Assembly: GCA_002350855.1 (NCBI GenBank) | Contig: DEFM01000033.1 | Coordinates: forward strand, 1-64,000 | Length of the DNA: 64,000 nt | Source: Prevotellaceae bacterium UBA2852 | GTDB taxonomy: Bacteria; Bacteroidota; Bacteroidia; Bacteroidales; Bacteroidaceae | Reading direction: 5' to 3' | Shown: in pieces, positions 1 to 8,178 of the stretch | How positions within the stretch are numbered: position 1 is the stretch's first letter | How the letters are laid out: every line of letters starts with the position of its first letter | The notes under the pieces: generated by a model | Seen by the model: only the letters and a program-made list of their open reading frames with translations | Databases searched by the model: none | Told to the model about the DNA's origin: nothing | Position numbers and translations under genes: made by a program

Positions 1-202
1 AACAGAATTTTTAGAACCTACCATAAAATATAGAGCATATTTCTAAATATATATGAGTGCCTCTTTGAGACAGTTATCGACGATACCTATTGACTTTATT
101 AACAAACATTGCTCGATTGTATTAATTAGCTTTTGCAAATATACATATTATTTTTAAGTCATGCACTTTTATTAAGTTTTTTTCAATTTATCACCATTTT
201 TC

Positions 203-233
203 TTTGTCATTACCACACTTATAATTATCTTTG
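203..233 (+). promoter_or_regulatory. Bacteroidetes-type promoter for the structured RNA/leader
   Basis: TTTG at 203-206 and TATCTTTG at 226-233 are separated by 19 nt, which matches the Bacteroidetes -33/-7 consensus. Transcription would begin near position 240, about 340 nt before the first coding region on this strand. Confidence 0.6.
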
Positions 234-239
234 CCAGTG

Positions 240-510
240 AAAGGGTTATAGACACTGTAATCTTTTGTGATAACAGTTGTGTTAAATGCCTTTCCTTCTT
301 TTCTCCTAAACGAGAGAAGAAGACACATAAGACATTTGGAAGAAGCATCCGCTACAATCTTGTATTCTGAAATCGCCAATTTAAGAATGCTGCAAGAGTA
401 AAGCTTGGATGCTCACGCCAATCGGCGTGGGCTTTTACTCGTTTAGGCAGCATAGGTGTTTGGCGATACCTCAGAATACGTAGACGATAGTAATAGTCCA
501 CGTTTTTTTT
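240..510 (+). ncRNA. Candidate structured non-coding RNA or long structured leader
   Basis: The segment after the promoter folds into nested stems. The largest is a 118-nt imperfect hairpin: 362-370 pairs with 471-479, 372-379 with 460-467, 387-393 with 447-453, 396-404 with 431-440 (one bulge) and 414-419 with 424-429. An upstream hairpin pairs the CTTC-rich run near 292 with the GAAG-rich run near 320. A weak stem (479-485 with 496-502) followed by eight T residues ends it. A long imperfect hairpin is reminiscent of 6S RNA (the Bacteroidales-1 motif), but I do not recognise conserved 6S sequence. It could equally be an attenuated leader of the outer-membrane protein gene at 579. Small ORFs on the opposite strand are probably by-products of the inverted repeats. 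Confidence 0.45.
479..510 (+). terminator. Probable intrinsic terminator of the structured RNA
   Basis: CGTAGAC at 479-485 pairs with GTCCACG at 496-502 (six of seven pairs) and is followed by T8 at 503-510. It lies 69 nt before the next start codon, so it would end a free RNA or attenuate the downstream gene. Confidence 0.45.
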
Positions 511-578
511 GTGTCTTTTCGAACGGAAATTAGAATCAAACAACAATCATTATTATTAACCTTCAAAACATTGAAATT

Positions 579-1205
579 ATGAACGTAAAGAAAATCGTTA
601 CTTTAATTGTGCTTGCGGCTTTCGGAATATCATCGCAGGCGCAAGTCGTTTCCTCGGAAAGCGAGAATCTTTTTGTGATAAAGACTAAGAAACCTAAGAA
701 ACCTAAGAAATTCATGCTATATGTTAAAGCAGGTATAGGTCCTGATATGTTAAGCGTGACACCTGAGTATAGCGAAAATGTGGATATTCGTGAAGGTAGA
801 TTCGGGTACGAGGTTGATTTTGGTATTAAGCATAAGATTGGTGCAAAAGGCTTTTATTGGGGTGCTGAATTAGGTGCTTTGTCATCAATAGATTTGGATG
901 AATCTTATCCGGATGGAACCATTTCATATGATACTGATACCAAGCAGGTTATATCTTTACTTTTTACCCCATTGATTGGTTATGATATTAATGCAGGAGA
1001 ATCAACAACTATTTCTCCTTATATTGGTCCTTCTATAGGATTAGTCGATTTTGAAAAAGGTATAGATGGATTATCTGTAGGTGCAAATATATGGTTCAAT
1101 CAGAAATGGGCTTTAGGCATAAACTATAAGTATAGCTATAGTTTTTCTGATCATGATCATCCTAATTACAGAAAAATTATGTTAACAGGTATTATCAATT
1201 TCTAA
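579..1205 (+). CDS. Outer-membrane beta-barrel protein (porin family)
   Basis: A 208-residue exported protein. Residues 1-22 form a signal peptide ending in SSQAQ. A lysine/proline-rich stretch (KKPKKPKK, about residues 36-43) precedes alternating hydrophobic/aromatic strands with glycine turns, ending in an aromatic C-terminal strand (TGIINF) as expected for a BamA-inserted barrel. Length and layout fit the eight-stranded outer-membrane beta-barrel family (OMP_b-brl). No substrate can be assigned. The gene is followed after 13 bp by another small exported protein, so the two may be co-transcribed. It may lie under the structured leader at 240-510, because no clear TAnnTTTG box sits directly before its ATG. 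Confidence 0.7.
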   Translation: MNVKKIVTLIVLAAFGISSQAQVVSSESENLFVIKTKKPKKPKKFMLYVKAGIGPDMLSVTPEYSENVDIREGRFGYEVDFGIKHKIGAKGFYWGAELGALSSIDLDESYPDGTISYDTDTKQVISLLFTPLIGYDINAGESTTISPYIGPSIGLVDFEKGIDGLSVGANIWFNQKWALGINYKYSYSFSDHDHPNYRKIMLTGIINF

Positions 1206-1218
1206 AACTACCAGCCCT

Positions 1219-1710
1219 ATGAAACGACTATTCTTAATTGCATCCCTTGCGATGTTTATGCCTGTTCTCTGCTTTGCTCAGAAGAACACCGTTGTTCAGT
1301 ATATGAATACGCAAGCGCGAATACTTGACGTGAGTTCCAATGCGTACGTAAAACCGCTTACAGTGGAACTCAAGATGAAAAGTCAGCAGCGCATACGTGA
1401 AATAGTGAAAATTTCCAATGCTACTGCGATGGGAGCGATGAAAGCAGATCCTCACAACTGGCGCAACTATGCTGTTTATGAGGTGTCTAAACGTCTGAAC
1501 TGCGATGTGATTGTTGCCGCGACTTTCAACATCAAATTCGACGAGATTGCCGGAGATAAGGATGTTCAGATTGAAGTGGTAGGATTCCCAGCCGACTTCA
1601 CCAACTGGCAGACAGCGACCAATCAGGATCTTGAATGGATAAAGACTAACATTATCTCAACAACCGCCGACCGTGCAAATATCAATGCAGCTGTAAAGGA
1701 CACTAAATAA
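1219..1710 (+). CDS. Small exported protein of unknown function
   Basis: A 163-residue protein with a clear signal peptide (residues 1-20, cleavage near CFAQ). The mature part has no motif that I recognise. The pattern of short charged helices followed by a segment 'LNCDVIVAATFNIKF' and 'VQIEVVGFPADFTNW' suggests a compact alpha/beta periplasmic or surface domain. It starts 13 bp after the outer-membrane barrel gene and is probably co-transcribed with it. A truncated copy of a terminator arm (1735-1757) follows 25 bp after the stop, instead of a complete hairpin. Confidence 0.6.
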   Translation: MKRLFLIASLAMFMPVLCFAQKNTVVQYMNTQARILDVSSNAYVKPLTVELKMKSQQRIREIVKISNATAMGAMKADPHNWRNYAVYEVSKRLNCDVIVAATFNIKFDEIAGDKDVQIEVVGFPADFTNWQTATNQDLEWIKTNIISTTADRANINAAVKDTK

Positions 1711-1734
1711 TAGTTGTCTTATAGTAAACAAAAA

Positions 1735-1757
1735 AGCCCTCCTGTTCCGTCTTATTC
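1735..1757 (+). repeat. Left copy of a 23-bp direct repeat flanking the toxin-antitoxin pair
   Basis: Positions 1735-1757 match 2599-2621 at 22 of 23 bases (the mismatch is C1748 versus A2612). In the right copy this sequence is the 5' arm and loop of a perfect hairpin terminator; here the 3' arm is missing. Confidence 0.8.
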
Positions 1758-1823
1758 TTTTACAGACATATTGTGGGTGTTATGTAATTTTCTCTTTCAG
1801 AAATTGAAAAATAATCAGTGATT

Positions 1824-1855
1824 TTTGCAACTAATACAAAAAGTGTTTATCTTTG
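1824..1855 (+). promoter_or_regulatory. Promoter of the toxin-antitoxin pair
   Basis: TTTG at 1824-1827 and TATCTTTG at 1848-1855 with a 20-nt spacer. Transcription would start near 1862. This rules out the longest reading frame start at 1825 and supports the ATG at 1885 (or 1873). Confidence 0.65.
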
Positions 1856-1884
1856 CCTGCGAATGTTCAATAATGCAATGGATT

Positions 1885-2211
1885 ATGAATGTAGCATCAA
1901 TAAATCAAGAAAGCCATATAGCTGATTTGTATTGGAAAGTGCTTTATCCGTTAAGCACAGAGGATAAGTTGCATTTGGCAGCTTTACTTACTAATTCTGT
2001 ATATGAGGAATCAATTGCTGTAGAGAAGAATTTACCGAAAGTCAAAAGGAGAGTGAAAAAAAGTTCTGACTACATGCTTACAGATGACGATTTGGAAGTT
2101 GCCTTGGCAGGAGAACCCTCTCTTTCTTTCAATGGAGAGGAACCAGATTGGAATAAAGTAATAGATTCCAATACAGGCAAAACAATAAAACCTATCGAAA
2201 AATGGCTGTAA
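1885..2211 (+). CDS. Putative antitoxin paired with a PemK/MazF-like toxin
   Basis: About 108 residues from the ATG at 1885 (1873 is also possible; 1825 lies within the promoter). The N-terminal half is helical (about residues 8-40). The C-terminal half is charged and probably disordered, with a basic patch (KVKRRVKK) followed by an acidic linker and a tail rich in W, D and K. This fits an antitoxin with a dimerising/DNA-binding N-terminus and a toxin-wrapping tail, but I do not recognise the family. It overlaps the next gene by 10 bp (2202-2211), typical of toxin-antitoxin translational coupling. The assignment rests mostly on that partner. Confidence 0.5.
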   Translation: MNVASINQESHIADLYWKVLYPLSTEDKLHLAALLTNSVYEESIAVEKNLPKVKRRVKKSSDYMLTDDDLEVALAGEPSLSFNGEEPDWNKVIDSNTGKTIKPIEKWL

Positions 2212-2564
2212 AAAGAGTCTACCAACGTGAAATTGTTGAAGTGCCTTACCATTTGCCCGATGGTAGTATAAAGCCTCACATGGCATTGGTTTTGTCAACC
2301 GAAAAACTATTGGAGGCTGAAGATGGTATGTTCTATGCAGTTTTGATTTCTTCAAAGAATATTAATCCTGAATTTACGTTAGAAATTAAAAATGAATGGT
2401 TGAATAAGCCCCTCTCCAAACAGTCATTTTTTGTCACACATATAGTTACCTATTACCGAACAGATGAAGTAATACAATCATATAACAATTATGTGAAGTA
2501 TGATTATTTTGATGCAATCGTTAATAAAGTTATTCTCAGTATGTTCGATATTGAATTAGTATAA
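2202..2564 (+). CDS. PemK/MazF-like toxin (putative endoribonuclease)
   Basis: A 120-residue protein whose N-terminus resembles the PemK/MazF fold: a 'REIVEVPYHLPDGS' strand-loop where MazF proteins have the 'GDIVLVPFPF' pattern, followed by 'KPHMALVLST' where they have 'RPALVLS'. MazF-family proteins cut mRNA at short motifs. The catalytic Arg and Thr/Ser cannot be placed with certainty here. It overlaps the upstream antitoxin gene by 10 bp and is followed by a strong terminator at 2600-2640, so the pair is a closed unit. The pair lies between two copies of a 23-bp repeat, suggesting acquisition by insertion. Confidence 0.6.
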   Translation: MAVKRVYQREIVEVPYHLPDGSIKPHMALVLSTEKLLEAEDGMFYAVLISSKNINPEFTLEIKNEWLNKPLSKQSFFVTHIVTYYRTDEVIQSYNNYVKYDYFDAIVNKVILSMFDIELV

Positions 2565-2598
2565 TACTTTTCACTGTAATATAACACAGAAATAATTA

Positions 2599-2640
2599 AG
2601 CCCTCCTGTTCAGTCTTATTCCTATGCTGAACAGGAGGGC
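2599..2640 (+). terminator. Hairpin terminator containing the right copy of the 23-bp repeat
   Basis: The 14-nt arm at 2600-2613 pairs perfectly with 2627-2640, with a 13-nt loop. The downstream T-run is weak (AGGTTTTG). The 5' arm and loop (2599-2621) are the second copy of the repeat seen at 1735-1757. Confidence 0.75.
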
Positions 2641-2776
2641 AGGTTTTGTATTGTTCCTAATGACACCGGTTCCCTAAAGTTGTAATTTGTGACATCAAAA
2701 GTTGTTTGGCTATGAAGAAATAGTTAACGTTGAGCGATGCTCTTAGTTACTCACGTTCGAAAATGCATAAATAAAT

Positions 2777-2807
2777 TTTGCATTTTACTCACTTAATCGT
2801 AACTTTG
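2777..2807 (+). promoter_or_regulatory. Promoter of the GH127/146 gene
   Basis: TTTG at 2777-2780 and TAACTTTG at 2800-2807, spacer 19 nt. The start would be near 2814, leaving a leader of about 110 nt that contains the 30-bp repeat pair. Confidence 0.65.
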
Positions 2808-2826
2808 CCGAGTTAATGAAATAACC

Positions 2827-2921
2827 CTCACAGAGCTAACATAGATAACAACTAACGTTCCTGGCCGACGAATTAGGCTTGCAACTTCACACTCACAGAG
2901 CTAACATAGATAACAACTAAC
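2827..2921 (+). repeat. Perfect 30-bp direct repeat in the GH127/146 leader
   Basis: Positions 2827-2856 and 2892-2921 are identical over 30 bp, offset by 65 bp. Each begins CTCACAGAGC and ends AACAACTAAC. The second copy ends three bases before the ATG at 2925, so one copy includes the ribosome-binding region and the other is an exact upstream duplicate. Confidence 0.85.
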
Positions 2922-2924
2922 TAT

Positions 2925-5906
2925 ATGCATTATTCTATCAAACTAAGAACAAAGGCTGTGGCTGTTTGCACCATGATGGTGGTGGCAATCGGCTATGCCG
3001 GTGAACGACCTATCAAGGCGGTAGAGACAATCAATGTGGAAACGGAAGTGGGTACTGCTCCCCTGCTGCCTTTCCATGTGTGGGTGACATACGAGGACGG
3101 AAAGGGTGAATGGAGACAGGTGCGCTGGACCAACAGCGCTCTGGCTACTGAACAGAAACAGGCTAACGCTGATGAAACTCCCGTCGGAACAACCTATCAG
3201 GTGCGCGGCTACATCATTGGCGACAACACTACAAAATATGGCTACCCCATCGTGGCTAATGTTAAGGTAAAGACCCCCCTTGTGACCACCGTCGCTAAAG
3301 CTCCCCAAAAGCTTGAACGCGAACGCGCTTTTGCCCCCCAAGGAGGGAAGATGGTGGAACCTCTCCCCCTGAACAAGGTGCAGATAACGGGTGATAATCG
3401 GTTGACACATAACATGGACCTTGACATCGATAACCTGCTGTCGCTCGATGTGAAGCAGCAGCTGTATAACTACCGCGACACCTACGGTCTCAGCACCGAG
3501 GGCTACCCTGTGGCTGACGGATGGGATTCGCCTACTACTAAACTCAAGGGACATGGCAGCGGACACTATATGTCGGCAATGGCTTTCGCCTATGCCTGCT
3601 GCTCAGATAAAGGTAAGAAGGCTCAGTTGAAGGCAAACCTGAAACTGATGGTTGACGAACTGCGCCGATGCCAGGAGATGACATTCGTGTACGACGAGAA
3701 GCTCGGACGCTACTGGGAGGCTCGTGACTTCGCTCCTGAAGACGAGTTGAAGACTATGAAGGGCACATGGGAAGCCTTCAACGAATATAAAAAGGACTAC
3801 AGAAAGTACGGCTACGGATACATCAACGCCATTCCTGCTCAGCACTGTGCACTGATTGAGAAATACAGTCCATACAACAACGAACAGGGTGTGTGGGCGC
3901 CTTACTACAGTGTGCACAAGCAGCTGGCTGGTCTGATAGACATTGCCAGCTATGTGGATGACAAGGCTATTGCTGAAAAGGCACTTCTGATTGCCAAGGA
4001 TATGGGTCTGTGGGTGTGGAACCGCCTGCATTACCGCACATTCGTAGAGAAAAACGGCAGTCAGGAGGAACGTCGTGCCAGGATGGGCAACCGCTACGAG
4101 ATGTGGAATATGTATATTGCAGGTGAAGTAGGCGGAATGGCTGAATCACTCGCCCGTCTCTCGGAGATGGTGGGTGACAAGGACGAGAAAGCTCACCTGC
4201 TGGAGGCTGCCACATACTTCGACAGTCCTGCATTCTTCGATCCTCTGGCAAGGAACGTGGATGCCATCCGCACCCGCCATGCCAACCAGCACATACCGAT
4301 GGTTGTAGGTGCGCTTCGCATATTCAGGGACAGCGGCAATCCTTATTACTACAATGTGGCTAATAACTTCTGGATGATGATTCAGGGACGTTACCGCTAC
4401 GCCATGGGTGGTGTGGGCAACGGAGAGATGTTCCGCCAGCCCTATACACAGATGCTCTCGATGAACACAAATACCGGTGGCTGGGGACGCGACCGTTTCC
4501 CTGAGCCTACCATCAACGAGACCTGCTGTGCATACAATCTTGCCAAGTTGTCGAAGGACCTGAACTGCTTCGACCCCGACAATGCCGAATACATGGACTA
4601 CTATGAACGCCTGCTCTACAACCAGATTGTGGGTTCGGTGAACAAACATCAATACAAGGTGCTCTACCAGTATGCCGTGGGTCTGAACGCCTCCAAGCCT
4701 TGGGGCAACGAGACTCCACAGTCCACCTGCTGCGGCGGAACTGGCGCCGAGAACCATGTGAAGTATCAGGAGGCTGCATACTTCGTCGGCGAGAATACGC
4801 TCTACGTGGCTCTCTACCTCCCGACCATAGCTACTTGGGATGCGAAGAAGGCTGTGATTGAGCAGGAGTGCCTGTGGCCGGCAGAGAAATCCACCATCAG
4901 GGTGAAGAAGAGCAGTGGCAAGTTTGCCATGAAACTGCGTGTGCCTTACTGGGCAACCGAAGGTTTTGAAGTTCGTCTGAATGGAAAGCCTATAGCTGCT
5001 TCATGCCGTCCCTGCTCATACGTGGAGATACCGGAAAGGAAATGGAGCAAGAACGATGTGGTGGAAGTAGTCATGCCTTTCACTAAACATATAGATTTCG
5101 GACCCGACAAGATGCAGATTGCAGCAACGGGCAAGAACGAGACTCAGACTCAGTTCACTCCTCAGTGGCTGGGCGCACTGATGTACGGTCCGCTGGTGAT
5201 GGCTACCGACGGCATCAAGTCGTGGAATGAGGCTGAAGTGGATGTGGAGGCAGACCTAAGCAACGTAACCCTGCTCGGTGCAAGAGAAGGCAAGGGTGCT
5301 GACGCCAACTTGTATTCATTGGTATTTGCCGGACGTACATTCATTCCTGACTATGAGGCAGACCGCCACACTACCCACTATCTGCGCATGAATCTGATTG
5401 GTGCTCAATCGGACACTTCGTTACTGCCTGCCGACATGGTGGCAGAGGACGACGAGGTTGCTACTCTCGATGAGACTCCGCTGCGCGAGGCAATGGCTGT
5501 GGCTCGCACTCGCCGCGATGCACAGATCCGCTGGAACGGCATGGCGGTGAAGGTGCCTGAATATGCTCCTTGGGCAAAGCATGGATTTGCTCGGATGATG
5601 GCTGAATACGACAAGGCGCAGCGTGTGTTCGACAACTTTGAACGTACTCAGGACGACATAGACCGTCAGGCTGCAGCCCTGAATGCTGCCATCAATACCA
5701 TGCGCCCGGGCAACCTGCCCGAACTGGAGGATATGGATGACCTCCTGCCTCTGCTCGACAAGGCGAAGGCTGTAAAGAATCCTTCTAAGGCTGTGCGTGA
5801 AGCCGTTGAATATGCGGAGATGGTGGTGAAGTACGTGAGCGACGGCTCCGGAACTATGGATATGATTACAAGGGCTACAGAACAGCTGAAGAAAAGCCTT
5901 CCTTAA
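2925..5906 (+). CDS. GH127/GH146-type beta-L-arabinofuranosidase with Ig-like N-terminus
   Basis: A 993-residue secreted enzyme likely to release beta-L-arabinofuranose from pectic arabinan or related glycans. Residues 1-26 form a signal peptide; about 30-115 resemble a bacterial Ig-like (Big_4) domain; about 150-790 are the GH127-superfamily (DUF1680) catalytic domain; about 850-993 are helical and FIVAR-like. The cysteine/zinc site is visible: E532-x-C534 and the pair C602-C603, matching the Glu and three Cys of the Bifidobacterium enzyme HypBA1, where the later Cys is the nucleophile. E501 in 'GEMF' is a candidate general acid. The stretch 'CCGGTGAENH' resembles GH146 members more than classical GH127. 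It is the first gene of the glycan cluster and has its own promoter and a duplicated leader element. Confidence 0.8.
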   Translation: MHYSIKLRTKAVAVCTMMVVAIGYAGERPIKAVETINVETEVGTAPLLPFHVWVTYEDGKGEWRQVRWTNSALATEQKQANADETPVGTTYQVRGYIIGDNTTKYGYPIVANVKVKTPLVTTVAKAPQKLERERAFAPQGGKMVEPLPLNKVQITGDNRLTHNMDLDIDNLLSLDVKQQLYNYRDTYGLSTEGYPVADGWDSPTTKLKGHGSGHYMSAMAFAYACCSDKGKKAQLKANLKLMVDELRRCQEMTFVYDEKLGRYWEARDFAPEDELKTMKGTWEAFNEYKKDYRKYGYGYINAIPAQHCALIEKYSPYNNEQGVWAPYYSVHKQLAGLIDIASYVDDKAIAEKALLIAKDMGLWVWNRLHYRTFVEKNGSQEERRARMGNRYEMWNMYIAGEVGGMAESLARLSEMVGDKDEKAHLLEAATYFDSPAFFDPLARNVDAIRTRHANQHIPMVVGALRIFRDSGNPYYYNVANNFWMMIQGRYRYAMGGVGNGEMFRQPYTQMLSMNTNTGGWGRDRFPEPTINETCCAYNLAKLSKDLNCFDPDNAEYMDYYERLLYNQIVGSVNKHQYKVLYQYAVGLNASKPWGNETPQSTCCGGTGAENHVKYQEAAYFVGENTLYVALYLPTIATWDAKKAVIEQECLWPAEKSTIRVKKSSGKFAMKLRVPYWATEGFEVRLNGKPIAASCRPCSYVEIPERKWSKNDVVEVVMPFTKHIDFGPDKMQIAATGKNETQTQFTPQWLGALMYGPLVMATDGIKSWNEAEVDVEADLSNVTLLGAREGKGADANLYSLVFAGRTFIPDYEADRHTTHYLRMNLIGAQSDTSLLPADMVAEDDEVATLDETPLREAMAVARTRRDAQIRWNGMAVKVPEYAPWAKHGFARMMAEYDKAQRVFDNFERTQDDIDRQAAALNAAINTMRPGNLPELEDMDDLLPLLDKAKAVKNPSKAVREAVEYAEMVVKYVSDGSGTMDMITRATEQLKKSLP

Positions 5907-5945
5907 GTGAAGACTTTTTCGAATTATGAATTATAAATTACTCCC

Positions 5946-7997
5946 ATGAAACTATTTCTATCAATCATATTATTTTTGTTCGCTTTGCAGTCTCAAGCGC
6001 AGAAGTTCGGCTCGAAAGTGACTTGGGATGAACACAGTCTGATGTTCGACGGAAAGAGGGTGGTGCCTGTGATGGGTGAAATCCACTATTCTCGTGTTCC
6101 TGAAGATGAATGGGCTGCAGAAGTCAGGAAGATGAAAGAAGGCGGAGTGACCGTCATTGCCACATACGTGTTCTGGAATCATATTGAAGAACAGGAAGGT
6201 GTGTATGACTGGAGCGGACAGCGAAACCTGCGCCGGTTTATCGAGATATGCAAGGAAGAAGGTATGCCTGTTGTGTTGCGTGTAGGTCCTTTCTGCCATG
6301 GTGAAGTGCGCTGCGGAGGCATCCCCGACTGGGTGATAGACTCTGGATGCAAACCCCGTAGCCAAGATGCACGGTTCATGGCTTATGCAGAACGTCTGTA
6401 CAGACAGATATTCACACAGGTTCAAGGTCTGCAATGGAAAGACGGCGGTCCACTGCTGGCTTGCCAGTTCGACAACGAATACAGAGGAAGTGGTGATTAT
6501 CTCATGGCGCTGAAGAAGATTGCCTTGAACATAGGCTTCGACCTGCCTTTCTATACCCGCACAGGATGGCCTGAACTCTCAAAACCAGTGCCATTCGGAG
6601 AGATGCTGCCTCTCTATGGCGACTATGCCGACGGATTCTGGGACAGAAGCATCAAGGAAGGCTCAGGAAATTATTGGCAGGCTTTCCACTTCAAACAGTT
6701 TCGTGTCTCCACAGCAATTGCAAGCGAACAACTTAACTACAGTACAGAGAACAAACCGCAGAAGGGTGACGAAAATTATCCCTATTTCACCTGTGAACTG
6801 GGTGGCGGAATGATGACCAGCTATCATCGCCGTGTGTATCTCTATCCGGAAGATGCATATTCTATGGCACTCGTGAAACTCGGTAGCGGAAGCAACCTCC
6901 TGGGCTATTATATGTATCACGGCGGTACCAATCCCGAAGGCAAGCTCACCTACCTGAACGAGATACAGGACACAAAGGCTACCAACTACAACGACCTGCC
7001 TGTGAAAACCTACGATTTCCAGGCACCTATCGGAGAGTTCGGACAGACAAATCCGCATTACTACACACTGCGCAAACTCCACCTCTTTATGCACGACTTC
7101 GGAGAAATGCTCGCTCCGATGGATGCACATTTTCCTACGGCAGATAAACCTCAGAAGCAGGGAGATGACTCATACTTGCGCTGGAGCTATCGCAGCTTGA
7201 ATGAAGAGAAGGGCAGTGCGGCATTTGTGTTTGTGAACAACTATGCACGATTCGAGAATCTCAAGGCGAAGGACAATGTGAGGTTTGATGTTGTGGGAAC
7301 ACAATTTCCTCAGAAAGCGATGACAGTTCCTGCTGGATGCATGGCTGTGTTACCTGTGAATATAAAATTGGGCGATATCACCATTGACTATGCCACAGCA
7401 CAACTCATTGCCAACCGTGACGGCAAAATCTATATGGCAAAGATTGACGGTGTGCCTGCCGAACTGAAGGTTAACGGACGGGTGATGAAGAATGTCAAGC
7501 CACAGGGTACAAAGAAAGCTGTGTACAAGAACATCTATCTGCTCTCTGAAGACGAGGCTTCGCATCTCTTCCTGCCTCAAGCCGAAGCAACAACTGGTGT
7601 GAAGTACGAAGTAGGCTGTACGAAAATCAAAACCGCTGGCGCACCTCGCAAAATAAGCATCGGAGTTAATCATGTGGCAGAGGAACCAGTAGATGAAGAT
7701 TTCGAGACAGCTGCAATATACAGAATCACCATTCCTGCCAACTCCAAGACAGATGGTAATAATATTATATGTATCAACTACCAGGGTGACTGTGCCCGTC
7801 TCTATGCCAATGGCCGTCTGATAGAAGACAATTTCTACAACGGACGCCCCATGCTCTACGGACTGTGGCGACTGCCCGACGGGTGCAACGACCTCGAACT
7901 GCGCATTCTTCCCATGCAGAAAGACATGCCGGTGTACTTCCCTCGTGAGGCAGACACAACACCCGGAGAAAAGGTCGTTGACATAAGCATATTTTAA
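5946..7997 (+). CDS. GH35 beta-galactosidase
   Basis: A 683-residue exported glycosidase expected to remove terminal beta-galactose, here plausibly from galactan side chains or rhamnogalacturonan oligosaccharides. It has a signal peptide (residues 1-18, ending QSQAQ) and an N-terminal GH35 (beta/alpha)8 domain with 'HYSRVP', 'TYVFWNHIE' and 'RVGPFCHGE'. E178 in 'FDNEY' is the predicted acid/base and E284 in 'CELGGG' the nucleophile. The C-terminal part (about 560-683) has the jelly-roll, carbohydrate-binding look usual for bacterial GH35. It starts 39 bp after the GH127/146 stop and is likely part of the same transcript. Confidence 0.88.
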   Translation: MKLFLSIILFLFALQSQAQKFGSKVTWDEHSLMFDGKRVVPVMGEIHYSRVPEDEWAAEVRKMKEGGVTVIATYVFWNHIEEQEGVYDWSGQRNLRRFIEICKEEGMPVVLRVGPFCHGEVRCGGIPDWVIDSGCKPRSQDARFMAYAERLYRQIFTQVQGLQWKDGGPLLACQFDNEYRGSGDYLMALKKIALNIGFDLPFYTRTGWPELSKPVPFGEMLPLYGDYADGFWDRSIKEGSGNYWQAFHFKQFRVSTAIASEQLNYSTENKPQKGDENYPYFTCELGGGMMTSYHRRVYLYPEDAYSMALVKLGSGSNLLGYYMYHGGTNPEGKLTYLNEIQDTKATNYNDLPVKTYDFQAPIGEFGQTNPHYYTLRKLHLFMHDFGEMLAPMDAHFPTADKPQKQGDDSYLRWSYRSLNEEKGSAAFVFVNNYARFENLKAKDNVRFDVVGTQFPQKAMTVPAGCMAVLPVNIKLGDITIDYATAQLIANRDGKIYMAKIDGVPAELKVNGRVMKNVKPQGTKKAVYKNIYLLSEDEASHLFLPQAEATTGVKYEVGCTKIKTAGAPRKISIGVNHVAEEPVDEDFETAAIYRITIPANSKTDGNNIICINYQGDCARLYANGRLIEDNFYNGRPMLYGLWRLPDGCNDLELRILPMQKDMPVYFPREADTTPGEKVVDISIF

Positions 7998-8026
7998 GGT
8001 GTCGTCGATGATTGAGTTCTTATGTT

Positions 8027-8101
8027 TTGGATACAAAATCATCGCAAAATAAATCACAAAATCGATTTTGTGAACGATTCTTGTGGAAATTTTGCGTCCA
8101 A
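8027..8101. other. Nested inverted repeats between GH35 and GH2 genes
   Basis: Outer arms 8027-8039 and 8089-8101 pair at 12 of 13 positions. Inside lies a perfect 18-bp palindrome at 8055-8072 (CACAAAATCGATTTTGTG). There is no T-run after it on the plus strand. It may be a partial terminator, an operator or an mRNA-stabilising structure within the glycan cluster. Confidence 0.55.
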
Positions 8102-8178
8102 AACCCTCATCTGGATGGTGCCCATTAACTTATAATTTATAAATAATAATTTTTATTTGTCTTTACTTCACCATTCAT

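Noticed and set aside
191..546. Two small reading frames on the minus strand under the structured RNA
   Set aside because: They use a TTG or lie across the inverted arms; the plus strand has a good promoter, nested stems and a terminator, so the frames are better explained as by-products of the RNA structure.
1825..1884. Extended N-terminus of the antitoxin frame
   Set aside because: The promoter (1824-1855) overlaps it, so it cannot be in the transcript; start moved to 1885.
2943..7130. Long minus-strand frames opposite the GH127/146, GH35 and other genes
   Set aside because: They mirror the codon pattern of strong plus-strand genes that have recognisable catalytic motifs; none shows a protein family of its own.
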